In this document: positions 20,387 to 29,855 of the stretch, piece after piece
Position numbering within the stretch: the first letter of the stretch is position 1
How the letters are laid out: every line of letters starts with the position of its first letter
Assembly (NCBI RefSeq): GCF_022825805.1
Contig: NZ_JAJDWC010000089.1
Coordinates: 1-64,000, forward strand
Origin: Phaeobacter sp.
GTDB taxonomy: Bacteria; Pseudomonadota; Alphaproteobacteria; Rhodobacterales; Rhodobacteraceae
Length of the DNA stretch: 64,000 nt
Direction of reading: 5' to 3'
Notes under the pieces: generated by a model
The model's input: only the letters and a program-made list of their open reading frames with translations
Databases searched by the model: none
Told to the model about the DNA's origin: nothing
Translations under genes and position numbers: made by a program

Positions 20387-22366
20387 TCATTCTGCCGCCA
20401 CCGCCTGCATGCGCACCGGGACAACATCGGCATCGATAATATCCAACGTGGCGCTGATCTCGCCTTTGCGGCCGTCTTCATAGGTGACTTCGGTGCTGGT
20501 CGAAATCTGGGTCGACCCATCATAGAGCGCGTTGATGATATCGGCGTATTTGTCTTCGACGATCACACGGCGCACTTTGCGGGTGCGCGTCATTTCACCG
20601 TCATCTGCATCCAGTTCTTTGTGCAAAACAACAAACCGATGCACCTGGCAGCCTGACAACATCCGGTCTTCGGCCACTGATGCGTTCACCGTTTGCACAT
20701 GCTCTTTGATCGATTGCAGAACTTTGGGATGCCCTGCCAATTCCTGATAGGACGCGTAGGCAATGTTGTTGCGTTCAGCCCAGTTGCCAACGGCTGTCAG
20801 ATCAATGTTAATGAAGGCAACACAACGATCCCGTTCATTTCCAAACAGGACAGCTTCCAAAATGTCAGGATAAAACTTCAGTTTGTTCTCGACATATTTG
20901 GGGGCAAACATGGCGCCATCCGCGAGCTTGCCAACGTCTTTGGCCCGGTCGATGATCCGCAAATGCCCGCTGTCATCTTCAAAGAAACCCGCGTCGCCTG
21001 TAGCCACCCAGCCTTCTGGATCCTTGGTCGACGCCGTGGATTCCGGGTTGTTGTAATACTCAACGAAAGTGCCAGGTGAGCGGTAATGGATCTCCCCCCG
21101 GTCGTCGATTTTGATCTCGACATCCGGTGCTGGCACACCAACGGTGTCGGCGCGAACTTCCCCGTCAGGCTGAACTGTGATGAAAACAGTCGCTTCCGTT
21201 TGGCCGTAGAGCTGTTTCAAATTGATGCCAAGCGAGCGGTAAAAATCGAAAATCTCCGGGCCGATCGCTTCGCCAGCCGTGTACCCCACACGAATACGAC
21301 CATAGCCCAACGTGTCTTTCAGCGGCCCATAAACCAGAAAATCACCAAGCTTGTATTTCAACCGGTCCATCAGACCGACGGGCTTACCGTCCAGCAGACG
21401 ACCACCCACCTTTTTGGCATGCGCCAGGAAGTGATGGAACATCTTGCGCTTCAATGAACCAGCATCTTCCATCCGGATCATCACGCTGGTCAACTGACCT
21501 TCAAAAACACGCGGGGGCGCAAAGAAATAGGTGGGGCCAATTTCCCGCAGGTCGGTCATCATTGTGTCTGCGCTTTCTGGGCAGTTGACGCAGAACCCGC
21601 ACCAGTAGGCTTGACCGATGGAGAAGATGAAATCGCCGACCCAAGCCATTGGCAGATAGGATAGGATGTTTTCCCCCACTGTGAGCTTGTCGAAATCAGC
21701 AGAGTTCTTTGCGCTCTCGATGACGTTTCTATTTGAAAGCACAACCCCCTTGGGCTTGCCCGTCGTGCCAGAGGTATAGAGCATGACGCATGTGCTGTCG
21801 TAGGTCAGCTTGGCTTTGCGCGCCTGCAAATCTGGCGTCCATTCGTCTCGTGCCGCGCGTCCCTGATCCTGCACATGAGAATACTGGTGCAATGTGTGAT
21901 AATCATATTTCCGCATCCCACGCGGGTCGAGGTAAATCACCTGTTCCAGATTGGGCAGCTGATCCTGAACTTCGATGACCTTGTCGACCTGCTCCTGGTC
22001 GCCAACGATCACAAACCGGGCACCACAATGGCCCAGCACATAAGACATCTCTTCGGCCACAGCATCCTGATACAATGGCACCGGAACAGCGCCCACGGAT
22101 TGCGCAGCGACCATGGACCAGTAGAGGTAAGGCCGGTTGCGGCCAATGATGGCAATGAAGTCACCTTCATTCACACCGAGATTGATCAACCCGAGCGCGA
22201 GCGCTTCAATCTCCTGCTGGACCTGAGACCACGTCCAGCACTGCCAAATGCCGAATTCTTTCTCGCGGTAGGCTTCGCGATCGCCGAACTGCGCCGCATT
22301 CCGCTCAAGTAAAGCCGGCAGAGATACCATCTCTGCGGCGCTCGACTGCGTCTGAGCCACTGTCAT
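20387..22366 (-). CDS. AMP-dependent long-chain acyl-CoA synthetase family protein
   Basis: MLYTSGTTGKPKGVVLSNRN AMP-binding motif, GYTAGEAIGPEIFDFYRSLGI; start at MTVAQTQSS. Confidence 0.9.
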   Translation of the reverse strand: MTVAQTQSSAAEMVSLPALLERNAAQFGDREAYREKEFGIWQCWTWSQVQQEIEALALGLINLGVNEGDFIAIIGRNRPYLYWSMVAAQSVGAVPVPLYQDAVAEEMSYVLGHCGARFVIVGDQEQVDKVIEVQDQLPNLEQVIYLDPRGMRKYDYHTLHQYSHVQDQGRAARDEWTPDLQARKAKLTYDSTCVMLYTSGTTGKPKGVVLSNRNVIESAKNSADFDKLTVGENILSYLPMAWVGDFIFSIGQAYWCGFCVNCPESADTMMTDLREIGPTYFFAPPRVFEGQLTSVMIRMEDAGSLKRKMFHHFLAHAKKVGGRLLDGKPVGLMDRLKYKLGDFLVYGPLKDTLGYGRIRVGYTAGEAIGPEIFDFYRSLGINLKQLYGQTEATVFITVQPDGEVRADTVGVPAPDVEIKIDDRGEIHYRSPGTFVEYYNNPESTASTKDPEGWVATGDAGFFEDDSGHLRIIDRAKDVGKLADGAMFAPKYVENKLKFYPDILEAVLFGNERDRCVAFINIDLTAVGNWAERNNIAYASYQELAGHPKVLQSIKEHVQTVNASVAEDRMLSGCQVHRFVVLHKELDADDGEMTRTRKVRRVIVEDKYADIINALYDGSTQISTSTEVTYEDGRKGEISATLDIIDADVVPVRMQAVAAE

Positions 22367-22594
22367 TCTCCTCCCCTTTCTGGACAATATGTCCAGACTG
22401 ACCGCTGGTCGCGATTCTGATCCCATTAGGGATGCGCTCATGCTAGTGCGTCAACTTTTTCCTGATGTTTTCTCAAATCTTACAAATTGTAACAGCCGTG
22501 CCAGGCCGCAAATTTTGTAATTTAAGAGCTGTGGATAGGCCTAATTTCCTTTGCCGCATTCCCGCAGAATGTTAGCCATACGGCGGGAGGAAAT

Positions 22595-24496
22595 ATGGAC
22601 CGATCAGAAAAACAACGCGCCGCGATGACCATCGCCGGGCTTAATCTGATTGCCCAGGCCATGTCGATCTATGACAGCGACCTGCGGCTTGCGGCCTGCA
22701 ACCACCGATTTCAGGAGATGTTCGACCTGCCGGACCATCTCATCACACCTGGCGCACGATTTGATGAAACCATCCGGCATATCGCCACAAGCGGCGAGTA
22801 TGGCGAGATCGACGACATTGAGATGTTTGTGCAGCAACGGGTCGATCAGGCATTGGACTTTGTCCCCCACTACCTGGAACGCGAACGCGGCAATGGTCAG
22901 ATGATCTCCATCGAAGGCGCACCATTGCCTCAAGGGGGATGGGTGACCGTTTATACCGACATCACACGCACAAAACGGGTGGAGCAGTTGTTGCGGACCC
23001 GGTCCGAGGAAATGTCGGATCAGTTGATCGCCCATACCGAAGAGCTGTCGGCCACAAACCGGGAGCTGGCCGCAACCATCACCGCCCTCGAAGAAGCCAA
23101 ACGACAGCTAACCGAAATCGAAGCCCGCACCCGCCTCACGACCGAGATGATGCCTGCGCACATCGCGCATGTGGATGCTGATGGGTACTATACCTACACC
23201 AACCGTCGGCTCAGCTCGATCTTTCCGAACCGCCCGTCGGAGATCCTCGGCACCCATATCGCAGACGCATTGGGATCAGCGGCTTACGATAAAATCGCAC
23301 CACATCTGATGGCCGCTTATAAGGGTGGCAGCCCGGTCTTTGAATTCACCGAAGATCACGACAGCCGTCGCATCCGTGTCGCCTTTACCCCCGACAACAC
23401 AGGGGGGGTGTTCATTCTGTCGATGGACATCACCGAAGAAACGCAAGCCCGCGTCGCCATGCAACAAGCCCGCCGCCGCGAAATGGCCGCCCAGATGACA
23501 AGCGGTCTGGCGCATGATTTCTCCAACCTTTTGACCATCATTTTGGGCATGCAAGGTAAACTGGCCAAGACCGACCTGCCTGCGGACTCTGCCAATCTTG
23601 TTCAGGCGACGCTCTCCGCTGCGCGCCGGGGTGGAAGATTGCTCAACCGGATTGCGGAAATGACTGGCCAGCGCAGCCTAAGGCCAAGGGCGGTCAATCT
23701 TCATGGGCTGCTCCAGGAACTGCAAGTGCTGGCGAGCCCCTCCCTGCCCCAAGGCATGGGGCTGAGCATTGTCGACAACACCCCCAAGGCCAATCTTTTG
23801 CTGGACCCCGGCAAGCTGCAAGACGCGCTGTTGAATTTGATCCTGAATGCGCGGGACGCCTGTGGCAATCACGGACAAATCACGGTCGCCGCCCATGTTG
23901 TCGGGCAGACCTGGCTGGAGGTTGCCGTTACTGACACCGGGCCCGGCTTTTCGAAAACCGCGCTCAAAAATGCGCTCAACCCGTTTTTCACCACGAAAGG
24001 CAGCGAAGGCTCGGGACTGGGATTGCCGATGGTCTACGACATGACCAAATCCGCAGGTGGCGACATGCGGCTCAAGAACACAGTTTCGGGCGCATCCGTC
24101 ACCCTGCGCATTCCCTTTCGTTTGGCCCCAAACGCAGCCGGCGGCATCGCATTGCTGGTCGAAGACAGCGAAGAGCTGCGGGCGACGTTTCGCGACATGC
24201 TCATCGATATTGGCTATTCCGTGGTCGAAGCCACAAGCGTTGATGAGGCATGCGCATTGGCCGCGGACATTGGCGAAATCTCTTTGGTGTTGTCAGACAT
24301 CAAGCTGCAGGGACCGGGAACCGGCATTGACCTTGCAGAGCGGCTGATGGGGAGTGGATTGCCCTGTATCCTCATGACATCTCTGCCAACAAACGATCCT
24401 CTTTTTCGCACGGCGTTGAAGCAGTTTCCCGTCCTGCAAAAACCGTTCACAACCCATCAGCTCTCCGCGCTGATAAATCCGGAATCTGCTGCATGA
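22595..24496 (+). CDS. PAS-domain hybrid histidine kinase with C-terminal receiver domain
   Basis: PAS repeats, H-box GLAHDFSNLLTIILG, ATPase GSGLGLPMVYDMTKSAGG, REC module LLVEDSEELR...LVLSDIKL. Confidence 0.9.
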   Translation: MDRSEKQRAAMTIAGLNLIAQAMSIYDSDLRLAACNHRFQEMFDLPDHLITPGARFDETIRHIATSGEYGEIDDIEMFVQQRVDQALDFVPHYLERERGNGQMISIEGAPLPQGGWVTVYTDITRTKRVEQLLRTRSEEMSDQLIAHTEELSATNRELAATITALEEAKRQLTEIEARTRLTTEMMPAHIAHVDADGYYTYTNRRLSSIFPNRPSEILGTHIADALGSAAYDKIAPHLMAAYKGGSPVFEFTEDHDSRRIRVAFTPDNTGGVFILSMDITEETQARVAMQQARRREMAAQMTSGLAHDFSNLLTIILGMQGKLAKTDLPADSANLVQATLSAARRGGRLLNRIAEMTGQRSLRPRAVNLHGLLQELQVLASPSLPQGMGLSIVDNTPKANLLLDPGKLQDALLNLILNARDACGNHGQITVAAHVVGQTWLEVAVTDTGPGFSKTALKNALNPFFTTKGSEGSGLGLPMVYDMTKSAGGDMRLKNTVSGASVTLRIPFRLAPNAAGGIALLVEDSEELRATFRDMLIDIGYSVVEATSVDEACALAADIGEISLVLSDIKLQGPGTGIDLAERLMGSGLPCILMTSLPTNDPLFRTALKQFPVLQKPFTTHQLSALINPESAA

Positions 24497-25200
24497 GCCA
24501 ACCGCTAATCACAATCCTTGATGACGAACCGGAAATTCGTCAGATCCTTACCGAAACTCTTGAGGACGCAGGTTTTCGCACCCAGAGTTTTGCGCGGGCG
24601 CGCGAATTTGAAGCCTCGCTGAAACGCGTAACGCCCGATGTCTGTCTGGTGGATCTGTCCCTGCCGGATACCGATGGTTTGGCACTTGTTCATCGTCTCG
24701 CGCTCGAACAGGGGGCTGCCGTCATCATCGTATCAGGCCGTGCGCAGGTGCAGGATCGCGTGACTGGGCTGGAATTGGGGGCGGATGACTATATCACCAA
24801 ACCTTTCGATCCTGCCGAAGTGGTGGCCCGCGTACGCGCTCGCCTGCGTGGCGGCCCGAGAGCGACAACCTCGACCGGAGGAAACAGTGCCCAGTTTTCA
24901 GGGTGGGTCGCACATTTCGACCGCTACGTGCTCGAAGATGAAGACGGAGAAGAAACCCCCTTTTCGCATGCAGAGGGTGAGGTGCTGCGGCTTTTCCTCG
25001 AAAGCCCCAAGCGGCTGATCTCCCGTGCTCAGATGCAAGAAAGCCTCGGCGGCGGTGCCGGTGAGAGCTTTGACCGCGCGATGGATGTCAGGATTTCCCG
25101 TCTAAGAACAAAAATGCGCGAAGACCCAAAGAACCCACGTTTGATCAAAACGATCTATGGCGCCGGCTACATATTCCTGGGGGATGTGGAGTGGAGATAG
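24493..25200 (+). CDS. OmpR/PhoB-type response regulator
   Basis: ILDDEPEIRQIL, VDLSLPDTDGL, winged helix RISRLRTKMREDPKNPRLIKTIYGAGYIF; ATGA overlap with the kinase gene. Confidence 0.92.
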   Translation: MSQPLITILDDEPEIRQILTETLEDAGFRTQSFARAREFEASLKRVTPDVCLVDLSLPDTDGLALVHRLALEQGAAVIIVSGRAQVQDRVTGLELGADDYITKPFDPAEVVARVRARLRGGPRATTSTGGNSAQFSGWVAHFDRYVLEDEDGEETPFSHAEGEVLRLFLESPKRLISRAQMQESLGGGAGESFDRAMDVRISRLRTKMREDPKNPRLIKTIYGAGYIFLGDVEWR

Positions 25201-25269
25201 GGCCCGTTTCTATGACCTAAACGACTATAGTCGGTGGACGCATCAATATCTGCTGGATATGATTCGCGT

Positions 25270-25497
25270 ATGTCCACCTGCTTGCTCTATCGCCAATCTC
25301 CTACCCGAGCGCCGCGGTACTACCGCATCGAACTCGCCATGAACCTGTTTGCAGAGGTTTCGGTGATGCGTGAATGGGGCGTCGCCGGACGGAACGGGCA
25401 AAGCAGCATCAGCATCTATGGCAACCTGCGCGATGCCTCGATTGCTGCGGACAGCCATCGAAACAGAATGATCAAACGCGGCTATTCCAGGGCCTGA
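25270..25497 (+). CDS. WGR domain-containing small protein
   Basis: RYYRIELAMNLFAEVSVMREWGVAGRNGQ contains the W-G-R signature. Confidence 0.8.
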   Translation: MSTCLLYRQSPTRAPRYYRIELAMNLFAEVSVMREWGVAGRNGQSSISIYGNLRDASIAADSHRNRMIKRGYSRA

Positions 25498-25700
25498 TCG
25501 TTGCGGCCGCGTTCGCGTCAGGACACCGCGCGATCCGTTTTCCGAATTTTCAAGAAATCTGCCCCTGCAACAGCGCGATTAACGCCTAGGGGCATACCTC
25601 CAATCGTTGGCTTCGCATAAATTGGATCCAAAAAATGCCAGAGGCACTTTCAACCGGCGTGAAGCTTGCTTAAGACTTCAAGCGTCGAAGAGGAAAACGA

Positions 25701-26351
25701 ATGAGCCATATCACATTGATCCGACACGGGCAGGCCAACTCCACGGCTCGGGATGAGGAAAGTTACGACCAACTCAGCGATCTGGGCCACCAGCAAGCCC
25801 ATTGGTTGGGCGAACACCTACGTGCCAGCAAAGCATTCTACCCGAGGGTCTACAGTGGAACATTGCGCCGACATCTGGAAACTGCCGAGGGCATGGGGCT
25901 GAGCAATGTCATTCAGGACGCCCGGCTCAATGAAATGGAATACTTCAACCTCGCAGCCGCGATGAAAGAGCAATATGGGCTCGCGATCCCAACCGAGCGC
26001 GAAGGTTTTGTTGACCACCTACCAAAAGTCTTTGCCGCCTGGCAGGCCGGGGACATCGCCAATCCGCCAGAAACCTGGGAGACCTTTGCAAGCCGCACGC
26101 AATCCGTTCTGGCTGACATCGCCGCAGGTGACGGCCCGGCAATCGTGGTGACATCCGGCGGCTGGATCGCCATGACAATGGGGCAACTCATGGCCCTAAC
26201 CGCCGAAGCGACTGCCCGATTGGCACTGGCCATCATGAACAGCTCAATGCACCGGCTGCATCCGATCGGCCCACAGCTGAGCCCAGTTTTGTTCAACGCG
26301 GTTCCACACTTGGAACGGCCCGAACGCCAGTTCGCTCAGACCCATCTGTAA
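25701..26351 (+). CDS. Histidine phosphatase (phosphoglycerate mutase-like) family protein
   Basis: ITLIRHGQANS N-terminal RHG motif. Confidence 0.85.
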   Translation: MSHITLIRHGQANSTARDEESYDQLSDLGHQQAHWLGEHLRASKAFYPRVYSGTLRRHLETAEGMGLSNVIQDARLNEMEYFNLAAAMKEQYGLAIPTEREGFVDHLPKVFAAWQAGDIANPPETWETFASRTQSVLADIAAGDGPAIVVTSGGWIAMTMGQLMALTAEATARLALAIMNSSMHRLHPIGPQLSPVLFNAVPHLERPERQFAQTHL

Positions 26352-26393
26352 CTCATCACGTCCAACACTCACTCGTTCCCAAAGGGGCATCAC

Positions 26394-27008
26394 ATGCAGC
26401 TTTACTACGCGCCGAAAACCATATCCGTCGCCGTCGCCATAGCGCTTGAAGAGGCCGGGCAAACCTACGAAGCAATCGGCATTGATTTCGCAGCCAAAGA
26501 ACAGACCGGAGCGGCCTATGGGCAAATCAACCCAAAGGGCCGTGTGCCAGCGCTTGTTGTCGATGGGGGTATCCTGACGGAAACCGGCGCTCTGTTGGAA
26601 TATGTCGCTGACATCGCCCCACAGGCCCAGCTCAGACCCGATGATCCAATCCTTCAGGCGCGTATGCGGGAGGTGATGTTCTATCTGGCATCAACCATGC
26701 ATGTGAACCACGCCCACAAACTCCGGGGATCACGGTGGGCGAGTGATCGCTCCAGCTGGAAAGACATGCAAAAGATGGTGCCCCAAACAATGGCCGCCTC
26801 TTGCGAGTACATCAGCCAATATGGGTTGCGCGGCCCGTTCGTCCTCGGCGAGCAGATCAGCCTGGCGGATCCATATCTCTATGTTGTGTGCACTTGGCTC
26901 GAAGGTGATGGCGTTGATCTGTCTGACTTCCCAAAAATCGCCGCCTTCATGACAGCCATGGAGCAGCAGCACTCGGTTCAGGCCGTGACCGAAAAAGGCA
27001 TGCTGTGA
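26394..27008 (+). CDS. Glutathione S-transferase family protein
   Basis: N-terminal thioredoxin-like fold, NPKGRVPALVVDGGILTETGALLEYVAD motif. Confidence 0.9.
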   Translation: MQLYYAPKTISVAVAIALEEAGQTYEAIGIDFAAKEQTGAAYGQINPKGRVPALVVDGGILTETGALLEYVADIAPQAQLRPDDPILQARMREVMFYLASTMHVNHAHKLRGSRWASDRSSWKDMQKMVPQTMAASCEYISQYGLRGPFVLGEQISLADPYLYVVCTWLEGDGVDLSDFPKIAAFMTAMEQQHSVQAVTEKGML

Positions 27009-27018
27009 GGACTTCAAA

Positions 27019-28071
27019 ATGACACATCTATGGGTTCGGGCCGAACAACGCCCCAATGAAGAACGGGTCGGGCTGACGCCTGAGGGCGCAAAAACATTGC
27101 TTGATGCAGGCATCAAGGTCACCATCGAAAACAGTTCTGCCAGAGCCATCCCGATGCACGGCTACATCGACGCTGGCTGTGAGATCGCAGAAGAAAATTC
27201 ATGGCCCGACGCACCAGAGGATGCCATCATCTTTGGGCTGAAAGAGCTACCCGAAGACGGCACCGCCCTGCCCCATCGCCACATCATGTTCGGCCACGCC
27301 TTCAAAGGGCAGCACTCCGGAAAGGCCCTGCTGAAACGTTTCGCGGCAGGTGGTGGTACGCTCTACGACCTTGAATACCTTGTTGATGATCAGGGCCGTC
27401 GCGTCGCTGCCTTTGGGTATTGGGCTGGCTACGCCGGGGCCGCCGTCACGCTCAAGACATGGGCAGCACAACAGCGCGGCACGCTCTGCGGACCTGTTGG
27501 TGTCTACGGCGGCAAAGATGCCTTGCTCGCGGAACTCGGCTCAGAATTGGACGCGTTGAAAAAGGACCGGCCAACCGCGATCGTTATCGGCGCATTGGGC
27601 CGTGTCGGCACGGGTGCGGCAGATCTATGCGAAGCGATGGGCGTTCCGGTGACGAAATGGGATATGACCGAAACCCAACGCGGCGCACCGTTTCCCGAAA
27701 TTCTGGCGCACGATCTGTTCCTTAACTGTATTTTTGCCCGTCCGGGCACACCAGTTTTTGTCCCTCAGGAGGCCCTGACTGCGGACCGCACACTCAGCGC
27801 GATTGGTGATGTCGCCTGCGATCCTGACAGCGATTACAATCCCGTGCCGATCTATGATCGCGCCACCGATTGGCAAGCCCCCGCCTTGCGCGTTGCGGAT
27901 GCGCCGGTGTTGGATGTGATGGCAATCGACAATCTGCCATCGATGTTGCCTGTCGAGAGCTCGCAGGACTATGCCGCACAACTTTTGCCTTCCTTGTTGA
28001 CGCTTGGCGATCTCACAACTGGGGTTTGGGGTCGGGCAGAAGCCACTTTCAAAGAAAACATGCGCGATTGA
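27019..28071 (+). CDS. Saccharopine dehydrogenase (NAD+, lysine-forming; Lys1-like)
   Basis: N-terminal AlaDH/PNT-like region (WVRAEQRPNEERVGLTPEGAKTLLDAG) and Lys1-like overall organisation. Confidence 0.8.
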   Translation: MTHLWVRAEQRPNEERVGLTPEGAKTLLDAGIKVTIENSSARAIPMHGYIDAGCEIAEENSWPDAPEDAIIFGLKELPEDGTALPHRHIMFGHAFKGQHSGKALLKRFAAGGGTLYDLEYLVDDQGRRVAAFGYWAGYAGAAVTLKTWAAQQRGTLCGPVGVYGGKDALLAELGSELDALKKDRPTAIVIGALGRVGTGAADLCEAMGVPVTKWDMTETQRGAPFPEILAHDLFLNCIFARPGTPVFVPQEALTADRTLSAIGDVACDPDSDYNPVPIYDRATDWQAPALRVADAPVLDVMAIDNLPSMLPVESSQDYAAQLLPSLLTLGDLTTGVWGRAEATFKENMRD

Positions 28072-28129
28072 AAACCGCTAGGGCGGTCGCTTCAACCGCA
28101 GCCGCAAAAAGAAAAAGGGAGAGAGAAAC

Positions 28130-29272
28130 ATGACAATTCACTGGTGCGGGACCGGTTTGTCCGCAATTCCCGGATTGCGCCGCCTGCTGGATCTTGGCCA
28201 TGATGTGGCCGTGTGGAACAGAACACCTGAAAAAGCGCGCGAGGCGGTTGGTGATCTGACCAACAACATCCACACATTCAGTATTGCGAACCTTGGCCAG
28301 ATGCTCAGCCCGAAAGACGTGGTCGTTTCCATGTTGCCGGGCGATTGGCATGTCGAACTTGCCGAGCTTGCCATCGCACAAGGCGCCCATTTCGTGTCTT
28401 CCTCCTATATCGCCCCAGATATGCGTGCGCTGGATGAGAAGGCAAAAGCTGCAGGTGTCTGCCTGATCAACGAAGTTGGCCTGGACCCCGGTATTGACCA
28501 CCTGATGGCCCATGCCCTCGTTGCCGACTATGTGGGCTCGAGCGAATTTGACGCGGACAATGAGCTGAGCTTCATTTCCTACTGTGGCGGTATCCCGAAA
28601 ACCCCAAATCCGTTCCGCTACAAATTCAGCTGGTCACCGCTCGGCGTGTTGAAAGCCCTACGCTCCCCATCGAAATCCATCCGCGATTTCAAAGAGCGCA
28701 ATGTGGCCCACCCTTGGGATGCGATTTCAAAATATGAAGCTCCGCTGCCAACACCCGAGAGCTTTGAAGTCTACCCAAACCGCGACTCGCTTCCCTTCAT
28801 GGCGCAGTATGAGTTTGCTGAGAACTGGAAGGTAAAGGAGTTCGTCCGCGGCACCTTGCGGCTCACAGGGTGGTCTGACGCGTGGTCAGATGTCTTCAAA
28901 GAAGTCGAAACCCTCGAAGGTGAGTCCGGCGAGGCGCGGCTGAAGGAAATGTCGGACACGTTCTGGGTAGAAAACGCCTATGACGAAGGAGAGCCGGATC
29001 GCGTGGTGCTCTGCGTCGGTCTCAAGGCGGAAAAGGCCGACAGCACCATCTGGCACAAGACCTATGTTATGGACGCATGGGGAGACGACCGCGGAACCGC
29101 GATGGCGCGATTGGTTTCCTATCCTGTGTCCTTTGCCATCGAAGCCGCGATGAACGGGAAATTTGCACCCGGTGTTCATGCCGCCCCCAAGGATATGTCT
29201 CTTGTCGACAAATGGATGGGCGACATTGGGCAGCTGGCACAACATTTGGACATCGTCGACCACACCGCCTAA
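28130..29272 (+). CDS. Saccharopine dehydrogenase (NADP+, glutamate-forming-like; Lys9-like)
   Basis: N-terminal Rossmann fold, NEVGLDPGIDHLMAH motif. Confidence 0.82.
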   Translation: MTIHWCGTGLSAIPGLRRLLDLGHDVAVWNRTPEKAREAVGDLTNNIHTFSIANLGQMLSPKDVVVSMLPGDWHVELAELAIAQGAHFVSSSYIAPDMRALDEKAKAAGVCLINEVGLDPGIDHLMAHALVADYVGSSEFDADNELSFISYCGGIPKTPNPFRYKFSWSPLGVLKALRSPSKSIRDFKERNVAHPWDAISKYEAPLPTPESFEVYPNRDSLPFMAQYEFAENWKVKEFVRGTLRLTGWSDAWSDVFKEVETLEGESGEARLKEMSDTFWVENAYDEGEPDRVVLCVGLKAEKADSTIWHKTYVMDAWGDDRGTAMARLVSYPVSFAIEAAMNGKFAPGVHAAPKDMSLVDKWMGDIGQLAQHLDIVDHTA

Positions 29273-29360
29273 CGCGGTGTCTGCCGCTTAGGACATTTGT
29301 CACTGAGGCGTCCGGACCACCGGGCGTCTTTTCAGGTTTGGGGCCGCAAGCGCAGCATTT

Positions 29361-29684
29361 TTAGCGCCCCATCACATCCTGTTCAGCAGCTTGCACATCA
29401 AGCCCTAGGGCCTCCAACCCGCTTTCCAGATTGTCGGCAAGATGCGGAGTGCCAATCAGGTAGTCCGCTGTCGGAATTGTTGCCTCTTCCTTGGCAGTCT
29501 GGATGGCGTCTCGCAGCTCTTCAACTTCGAAACTGCCACGGCCGACCCACATAATCGCGACCAACTCCGCTTGTTGATCTTCGCTCATCCGGTCGACAAA
29601 CGCTCGAAGCTCGGCCTCTGCCCGTTCCAGCTCTCTGGCCATCAACGCGACCTGAGCGACTTTCCGAACACTGATTTCCAGCAT
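29361..29684 (-). CDS. DUF3775-like domain protein
   Basis: Small acidic protein MLEISVRKVAQVALMARELERAE...LVAIMWVGRGSF; family assignment from memory. Confidence 0.65.
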   Translation of the reverse strand: MLEISVRKVAQVALMARELERAEAELRAFVDRMSEDQQAELVAIMWVGRGSFEVEELRDAIQTAKEEATIPTADYLIGTPHLADNLESGLEALGLDVQAAEQDVMGR

Positions 29685-29855
29685 GGTTCCACTCCTTCCG
29701 TTCGCCAGACAAGTATAGCAAAAACAGGATCTCACTGCATGTCATTGATCTGGGACAAAGGCATAGTCTTCACAGTGGATCCCGTCCCTGCCACGCTCCA
29801 ATGCAACCAGGGTCTCCGCGTCGGCACCGATCGCAGGCGTTGACACCTGGCGCAG

